From DATGEP01 sp035310125 (lineage in GTDB: Bacteria > Chloroflexota > Ktedonobacteria > Ktedonobacterales > JADMIN01), in the NCBI GenBank assembly GCA_035310125.1, contig DATGEP010000382.1:1-10647 (forward strand): a DNA stretch of 10,647 bases, read 5' to 3'. Within the stretch, counting starts at the first letter, position 1; every line of letters starts with the position of its first letter. Position numbers and translations under genes: made by a program. This document shows positions 6,559 through 10,647 of this stretch, one piece after another. The notes below the pieces were generated by a model. That model did no database searches and was not told the DNA's origin. It saw only the letters and a list, made by a program, of their open reading frames with translations.

Positions 6559-6882
6559 GTATCTCCTTCGCGTCCCTTCCTGTTTGATGCGCCTGCTTTG
6601 TTCTGGCATGCATGGTTGCCACATAGTGCGGCGACGTTTCCGCAGTCGCTGAGTCCGCATGTCCTGATCAATCCCGTACGCTCGATGCGGGCGCGGACCG
6701 AACAGGCTGCCCATCCCGCCACCCGCCAGGCCGGATCCGCGCTCGTGGTTAGACTGCGGTGATGGTGCGGTGGCGCGGGCATTCCTGCCCGCGGGCCGAC
6801 AGGAATGCAGGCCCTACCAGCACGCTACACCTGATGAGACTGACCACTCGTCTTTCCCGGCGTCCAAGCGCGTCACGGCGCA
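6559..6882. other. Intergenic region upstream of the GNAT gene, containing a REP-like element
   Basis: This 324-bp gap lies between two minus-strand genes. It contains the nested palindrome at 6774-6814 and the GNAT ribosome binding site (near 6563-6569). I found no convincing -35/-10 pair for the GNAT gene. Short open frames across the palindrome look like translated repeat rather than genes. Confidence 0.6.
6774..6814. repeat. REP-like nested palindrome
   Basis: CGCGGGCA-TTCC-TGCCCGCG (6774-6793) is a perfect 8-bp-arm hairpin. One of its strands also pairs with a second copy of the motif: GCATTCCTG (6779-6787) is the reverse complement of CAGGAATGC (6800-6808), and GGGC at the left pairs with GCCC at 6811-6814. 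Two mutually exclusive folds are possible. The GC-rich, intergenic, palindromic layout resembles dispersed REP-type elements in large bacterial genomes. Only one copy is visible in this window, so the dispersed nature is inferred. Confidence 0.6.
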
Positions 6883-7140
6883 TCACGACTGCCGCGTTCC
6901 CGCAGCCTTGCGCCGCCAGCTCGATACGTAGGCCCCCTGCCGTGTATAGAGGTCCACCGCACGGTCCGTGCACGTCGCGCAGGCCTCGACCATGATCGCT
7001 CCGATGTGGGTGCCTTCCAGCCGTGTCTGGAGCATGTGCCGGTCGCAGAAGTGCCGCGAGCAGCTGATGCACTGGTTCGTGCCGTTACTCCTGCATCCTT
7101 CCGCATCGCAGCGATACATGCTGTAGCCAAATGTCTCCAT
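6883..7140 (-). CDS. Small Cys/His-rich putative zinc-binding protein
   Basis: I do not recognise a named family. This 85-aa protein has a regular set of possible metal ligands: Cys11, Cys16, Cys24, Cys27, Cys32, His35 and Cys54/Cys57, with His45 as a spare. The pattern is C-x4-C-x7-C-x2-C-x4-C-x2-H, then C-x2-C, enough for two zinc sites and reminiscent of AN1-, B-box- or UBP-type cross-brace fingers. The C-terminal tail is basic (WRRKAAG). There is no signal peptide or membrane segment, so it should be cytoplasmic. The ATG at 7140 is preferred: AGGGG lies about 9 nt upstream and the Cys cluster begins soon after. The frame is open further to an ATG at 7203. It follows the MFS gene by 105 bp on the same strand. 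It might be a nucleic-acid or protein adaptor; no function can be assigned. Confidence 0.7.
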   Translation of the reverse strand: METFGYSMYRCDAEGCRSNGTNQCISCSRHFCDRHMLQTRLEGTHIGAIMVEACATCTDRAVDLYTRQGAYVSSWRRKAAGTRQS

Positions 7141-7231
7141 CCTACCAACCCCTGTCGCCGCCGCGCTGAGTGCCCAACGCGAGAAATGCCCTTTCCTCTT
7201 CATTCTGGCGAGCGGCCCGCCCTCCTGTCAA

Positions 7232-7245
7232 TGTGACGTGTCACA
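7232..7245. promoter_or_regulatory. Palindrome TGTGAC-GT-GTCACA, candidate regulator site
   Basis: Perfect 6-bp arms flank a 2-bp centre immediately after the MFS stop codon and about 90 bp before the start of the zinc-protein gene. On the minus strand a TTGACA sequence (7229-7224) follows directly, so the palindrome could be an operator or activator site for that gene. No good -10 box was found. Confidence 0.4.
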
Positions 7246-8508
7246 CTACGGACGGCCCTGACGCAGATCCGCATTGACCGTCGCCGCCAGGGCAAGCACC
7301 AAGAGTATCGCCGTTAGCACCATTACCGTCCGCACGGGCGCGAGCGCCTGCAACAGAATCCCGGTGAGCGAGAGGCCGATTGGCTGGCCGGCATAAAGCA
7401 CCAGCCGAAACACACTGTTCACCCGTCCCTGCAGCTCATCGGGAATCAACGAGAGCCGGTAGCTGTACGCTGTCACGCCGAATATGGGCGTAATGCCGAA
7501 TGCCACCGCCATTATAAGTCCGAGCGCCACCGGATTCGACGTCAGGGCATACAGCGGCAGCAGCAGCGTCAGGCCCCAGTGGACGCCCAATGTAATCTGC
7601 CGGAATGTGAAGCGCGCGGAAAGCGGCTCCGTCAGCAGCGATCCAATAATACTGCCTGCCCCGCCCACACCAAGCACGAGCCCCGTCGTCACGGACGCTG
7701 GAAACGGTGAGCCGCGCCCGCTTTGCAGCAGCACGATCACGACCAGGATGTAACCGTTCTCGACAAGCAATCCCCCGCCGCTTAACACCGCGAGGAAACG
7801 CAACAGCCGCTGGTGCCAGAGCCACTGGACCCCTTCGCGAATCTCCGCCACCAATCCACCTGTCCGTGCCACCGCGCGCTCGGTCTGGAACTCTGCCCGG
7901 ATGAATAGCAGCATGACCACCGAAACGCTATACGAGACGGCGTCCGCTAGAAAAGGCAGCATGCGCCCAGCGCTATAGATCGCGCCGCTGAGCATTGGTC
8001 CAAGTGTGAATGCCGTGCTCAGCATCGTCTCGTTGCGAGCCGTCGCCGCCGGAAGCTGCTCTCTGGGAACCACACGAGTCAGCGCCGCCGTCTCCGCCAG
8101 ACTGAAAAAGACGTAGAGCGTTCCCTCCACCAGCGACACCGTGTACAGCTGCGCCACACTCAAGCGCCCCAACACGGCCGCCACCGGAACACTCCCCAGC
8201 GCCAGCACCCGGCCCATATCGCAGAAAATCATCACCCGTTTGCGATTCCAGCGATCCACCAACGCGCCCGCCGGCAGGGAGAGTATCATGTATGGGACGA
8301 CGCGCACCGCGCCAATGAAGCCAGCCGCCGCCGGGGAGTGTGTCAGCGCCAGCACTAACAGCGGATACGCGAGCTGTGAGAGCTGCGTCCCGATTGAAGA
8401 AACCGCCTGCCCGCTCCAGAGCAACAGAAAGCTCGGATTTCGCCAGAGGGAGGCCGGTCGCAGCCCGGCCTCATCCATTCCGGACGCCACATTCCGTGCC
8501 GATCCCAT
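7246..8508 (-). CDS. MFS transporter, MFS_3 / EntS-like exporter
   Basis: A 420-aa inner-membrane protein with about 12 hydrophobic segments starting near residue 26 (FLLLWSGQAVSSIGTQL). The loop 2-3 signature GALVDRWNRKRV (81-92) is the classic MFS motif A with its Asp-Arg pair. The sequence style (NPSFLLLWSGQAVSSIGTQ near the N-terminus and IPDELQGRVNSVFRLVLYAGQPIG near TM11) is that of the MFS_3 group, which includes enterobactin exporter EntS and macrolide efflux proteins. A drug or small-metabolite proton antiporter is likely; the substrate is unknown. The frame extends to an ATG at 8568, but the ATG at 8508 has GAGGAG 9 nt upstream and matches the usual N-terminal length. An inverted repeat (8535-8584) lies just upstream. 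The gene is separated from the EamA pair by 90 bp and may have its own promoter. Confidence 0.92.
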   Translation of the reverse strand: MGSARNVASGMDEAGLRPASLWRNPSFLLLWSGQAVSSIGTQLSQLAYPLLVLALTHSPAAAGFIGAVRVVPYMILSLPAGALVDRWNRKRVMIFCDMGRVLALGSVPVAAVLGRLSVAQLYTVSLVEGTLYVFFSLAETAALTRVVPREQLPAATARNETMLSTAFTLGPMLSGAIYSAGRMLPFLADAVSYSVSVVMLLFIRAEFQTERAVARTGGLVAEIREGVQWLWHQRLLRFLAVLSGGGLLVENGYILVVIVLLQSGRGSPFPASVTTGLVLGVGGAGSIIGSLLTEPLSARFTFRQITLGVHWGLTLLLPLYALTSNPVALGLIMAVAFGITPIFGVTAYSYRLSLIPDELQGRVNSVFRLVLYAGQPIGLSLTGILLQALAPVRTVMVLTAILLVLALAATVNADLRQGRP

Positions 8509-8534
8509 GCTGTGCCGCTCCTCGTCGTGACCAC

Positions 8535-8584
8535 ACTCTACATTGCGCGCCCACATGCAACGTGACACAGCATGCCTGTAGAGT
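8535..8584. repeat. Inverted repeat upstream of the MFS gene
   Basis: ACTCTACA (8535-8542) and TGTAGAGT (8577-8584) are perfect 8-bp inverted arms, 34 nt apart, in the gap between the upstream EamA gene and the MFS start. It could be a leader hairpin or paired operator half-sites. The segment between the arms holds GCATGC and TGCATG sequences but no clear terminator. Confidence 0.45.
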
Positions 8585-8598
8585 ACCCGGACCTGAGC

Positions 8599-9516
8599 TC
8601 ACCCTCTCGCCGCGCTGCGATTCACCAGAAAGATCCCCGCCAGCGCAACCGCGCCGCCGAGAATTTGATTGCCAGTCACCTGCTCGCCGAGCATCGGTAC
8701 CGCGAAGAGCGCCGTCAGCACTGGTTGACTGAGCAATGTTGCCGAGACGGTGGATGCCTTCAGATGCCCAAGCGCGAAGTTGATGGCGAGCCAGCCCACG
8801 AGCTGCGAGATGAGACCCAGCGCCAGCAGCACCAGATACGTATGCGCCGAAAAGCCCCACAACGACCGGTGTTGCGCGAGGTTGAAGCCCAACAGAATGA
8901 TCATCCCTGCCATGCTCGGAATGAAGAGCGACGAGAGCGTGTCCATCTTCGCGCGAATTTTCTGCGTCGCCAGCAGATATCCAGCATATGCGATACCCGC
9001 CGACATCGCCAGCAGATCGCCACCGCCGAGCTGCGAATGCACGAGCAAATCCTTACCAACGATGATGCCCATTCCGGCCAGTGCCACCGCCAGCCCAACC
9101 CAGTACAGACCAACCAGCCGCTCTCGAAAGAGAATCAGCGCGCCAAGGCCCACCACAATTGGCGCATCATTGCCGAGCAGTGTCGCGTTCGCCGCCGATG
9201 TCAGAAGTAACGATGTGTTCCACAGACCCAGATCCAGCGCGAAAAAGACGCCAGCGCCGAGCGCCAGCAGCCATACCCGCCGGTCGCGCACCACCCGGCC
9301 ACGAGCCATTGCCCGCGCGAACGGCAGCGTCAGCGCCACCTCCGCGATGGCGATGCGATAGAATGCCGACACCGTACCCGGCACGCCCGCCTGTTTCGTA
9401 AAGATCGCCGAGAGCGAGATGCAGACAATTCCCAGCGCTAGCATGAGATAGACAGAGAGCCGTGTTGCCGGTACCGCGTCTGTTCGCGCCTCCGCAAGAG
9501 TGATAGAACGTGCCAT
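8599..9516 (-). CDS. EamA/DMT-family transporter (second gene of the pair)
   Basis: A 305-aa membrane protein with two EamA repeats of about five helices each (about 22-155 and 166-300), the standard drug/metabolite transporter size. The conserved first-repeat end is visible in NATLLGNDAPIVVGLGALIL (110-129), followed by FRERL and a glycine-rich helix to GMGIIV. The second repeat ends SQPVLTALFAVPMLGEQVT. Family members move amino acids, sugars, purines or toxic metabolites. The open frame continues upstream to 10209, but that part only reads through the neighbouring EamA gene in another frame. The ATG at 9516 gives a normal N-terminus, with AGGAAGG (9534-9528) 11 nt ahead lying inside the end of the preceding gene. 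Only 5 bp separate the two EamA genes, so they are co-transcribed and may form a hetero-oligomer. The substrate is unknown. Confidence 0.9.
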   Translation of the reverse strand: MARSITLAEARTDAVPATRLSVYLMLALGIVCISLSAIFTKQAGVPGTVSAFYRIAIAEVALTLPFARAMARGRVVRDRRVWLLALGAGVFFALDLGLWNTSLLLTSAANATLLGNDAPIVVGLGALILFRERLVGLYWVGLAVALAGMGIIVGKDLLVHSQLGGGDLLAMSAGIAYAGYLLATQKIRAKMDTLSSLFIPSMAGMIILLGFNLAQHRSLWGFSAHTYLVLLALGLISQLVGWLAINFALGHLKASTVSATLLSQPVLTALFAVPMLGEQVTGNQILGGAVALAGIFLVNRSAARG

Positions 9517-9521
9517 ACCGG

Positions 9522-10460
9522 CTAATACCTTCCTGTGCTGGCCGCCATGCCCGCGGGCAGGGCCTTCCGTCGCATCTTCCCATTGAATGCGCCGTTTGTG
9601 AGCATCGTGCCCAGTAACACGAGCAGCAGACCAGCCAGCGCGTTCCATGAGATATGTTCGTGTAGTAGCAATGCGCCCCAGACCAGCGCCGTGCAGGGCA
9701 GCAGATACGTCACCAGCGAGGTACGCGTGGCGCCGACGTGGTGAATCAGCCAGAAATACAGCAGGTACGCCAGTGCCGTGCCCAGGATGCCCAGCACCGC
9801 CACCGCGCCGATAGCCCCCGGCGATGGCAGCTTCGTCGGCGGCGACCAGACCAGCGCCACTGGCAGTATCAATACCAACGCCGTGAGCTGGCACGAGAGC
9901 GGCGCCACCAATGTGGCCGCGCCGCCGAAGCGCCGGCTCAAGATCGCCCCCACGCCGTATGCCGCCGCCGCGACCAGCACCGCCAGCTCGCCCAGCGTGT
10001 GCGCAATCCCGCCCCCGCCAAGATTCAGCGCCGCCGGCCCCACCAGCACACCTACTCCTATGAAGCCGAGCAGCACTCCCCCGCCCCGTCGCGGCGTCAG
10101 AGTCTCGCGACTCGTGCCGGGGAGCCAGTTCGCGATGAGCACGGTAAAGAGCGGTGTCGTAGCATTGAGAATTGAGGCTACGCCGCTCGCGATGACTGTC
10201 TCTCCCCACGAAACCAGCACGAACGGAATGAGGTTGTTGATGATGCCGACCACCAGGCCCAGCTTCCAGTATCGCCGCCAGCCCGCCATTAGCTCCGGCC
10301 GGACCGCTACAATGAGCAGGAGTGTCAGCACGGAGAAGGCAAGTCGTAACGTGACCGTCGTCGCCGGAGAAATCTCCGCCACTGCCACCTTGATGAAGAA
10401 GAATGACGCGCCCCAGATCAACGCCAAGGCGAACAGCACCCCATACTCCCGCGCGCGCAT
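9522..10460 (-). CDS. EamA/DMT-family transporter (first gene of the pair)
   Basis: A 312-aa inner-membrane protein with ten predicted helices in two EamA repeats. It begins with ALALIWGASFFFIKVAVAEI (11-30), the usual family opening (W-G-x-x-F), and continues to VASILNATTPLFTVLIANWL (94-113), the conserved end of the first repeat. The second repeat ends near GALLLHEHISWNALAGLLLV. A short basic tail follows. The start ATG at 10460 has GAGAGG/GGCGGG 5 to 10 nt upstream. It lies 15 bp after the stop of the GntR-type regulator and 5 bp before the next EamA gene, so a regulator-transporter-transporter operon is likely. The two EamA proteins are clearly different in sequence, arguing against a recent duplication. 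The substrate is unknown. Confidence 0.92.
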   Translation of the reverse strand: MRAREYGVLFALALIWGASFFFIKVAVAEISPATTVTLRLAFSVLTLLLIVAVRPELMAGWRRYWKLGLVVGIINNLIPFVLVSWGETVIASGVASILNATTPLFTVLIANWLPGTSRETLTPRRGGGVLLGFIGVGVLVGPAALNLGGGGIAHTLGELAVLVAAAAYGVGAILSRRFGGAATLVAPLSCQLTALVLILPVALVWSPPTKLPSPGAIGAVAVLGILGTALAYLLYFWLIHHVGATRTSLVTYLLPCTALVWGALLLHEHISWNALAGLLLVLLGTMLTNGAFNGKMRRKALPAGMAASTGRY

Positions 10461-10475
10461 GCGCTGCCCGCCTCT

Positions 10476-10647
10476 CTAGTTGCTGTCATCCGCGCGCTCA
10501 GGATTAATCCACCCTAACCCACGCTGCCAGTTACGCAAAATAATCGCGTGCGCCGCTTCGCCATCGCGCGCCGCGAACGCCGCGATCAGCTCATCATGGT
10601 CGCACACCGAGTCGCGCCGGTCCGCGCCGCCCCAGAATGTGCGCTCG
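10476..10647 (-). CDS. GntR-family regulator, FCD domain C-terminus (partial, cut by window edge)
   Basis: The last 57 codons of a minus-strand gene run in from the right edge and stop at TAG (10478-10476). The visible peptide has the final helices of an FCD ligand-binding domain as in FadR-subgroup GntR regulators: DHDELIAAFAARDGEAAHAI, equivalent to the usual H-x-x-(I/L)-x-x-A-(x)n-D-x-x-A-A helix pair, where the His is a metal ligand. The second metal-binding His normally found a few residues later (in an R-x-H context) appears to be Asn here (ILRNW), so metal or ligand binding may differ. The DNA-binding domain lies outside the window. The stop codon is 15 bp from the EamA pair, which it probably regulates. 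Assignment rests on a short fragment. Confidence 0.68.
   Translation of the reverse strand, partial: ERTFWGGADRRDSVCDHDELIAAFAARDGEAAHAIILRNWQRGLGWINPERADDSN

Noticed and set aside
6749..7072. Open frames on both strands around 6750-7070 with RGHSCPRADRN / GQECPR-like peptides
   Set aside because: They are translations of the palindromic repeat and of the antisense of the Cys/His gene, and have no ribosome binding sites.
9517..10209. Long N-terminal extension giving a 536-aa frame
   Set aside because: It is the shadow frame of the first EamA gene, low in hydrophobicity and rich in Arg/Gly. The EamA protein begins at 9516.

Overview
This is a high-GC bacterial window with ordinary bacterial signals: Shine-Dalgarno sequences, sigma70-like promoters, and a tRNA gene that encodes its own CCA. 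The gene mix suggests a soil-type bacterium, most plausibly Chloroflexota of the Ktedonobacteria type. That mix is a TetR plus MMPL pair, a stand-alone TIGR00300 protein, a small Cys-rich protein, tandem EamA transporters and a tyrosine-recombinase relic. The taxonomic placement is inference from gene style, not proof.

Layout. Positions 1-500 hold the 3' end of a broken tyrosine recombinase, preceded by a short heptamer-repeat tract. Positions 558-747 hold a strong hairpin, a complete tRNA-Lys(CTT) on the minus strand and its promoter; the integrase relic lies beside the 3' end of the tRNA, as at an old integration site. Positions 1045-4401 form a regulatory module. A TetR repressor and a 776-aa MMPL/RND-type exporter are accompanied by three 17-bp palindromes of the form TGAATGA-N3-TCATTCA, one on the tetR promoter and two in front of the exporter. 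Positions 4402-4673 are a leader region with several hairpins. Positions 4674-5885 encode a TIGR00300 (LOR/SDH domain, ornithine-cyclodeaminase-like) protein whose 3' end overlaps a convergent GNAT acetyltransferase gene (minus, 6558-5836) by 50 bp.

From about 6560 to the right edge all genes are on the minus strand. In transcription order they are: the C-terminal end of a GntR/FCD regulator (cut by the window edge), two EamA transporters separated by 5 bp, an MFS exporter, a small Cys/His-rich putative zinc protein, and the GNAT gene. A nested palindromic REP-like element lies at 6774-6814, between the zinc-protein and GNAT genes.

How the genes work together. The best supported circuit is the self-regulated tetR gene controlling the MMPL exporter through repeated identical operators. 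The GntR regulator and the two EamA genes look like one transcription unit for uptake or efflux of a small metabolite. No CRISPR array, complete mobile element or defence cassette is visible. The most noteworthy items are the three-operator TetR/MMPL circuit, the structured leader before the TIGR00300 gene, the integrase/tRNA scar and the unassigned Cys/His protein.
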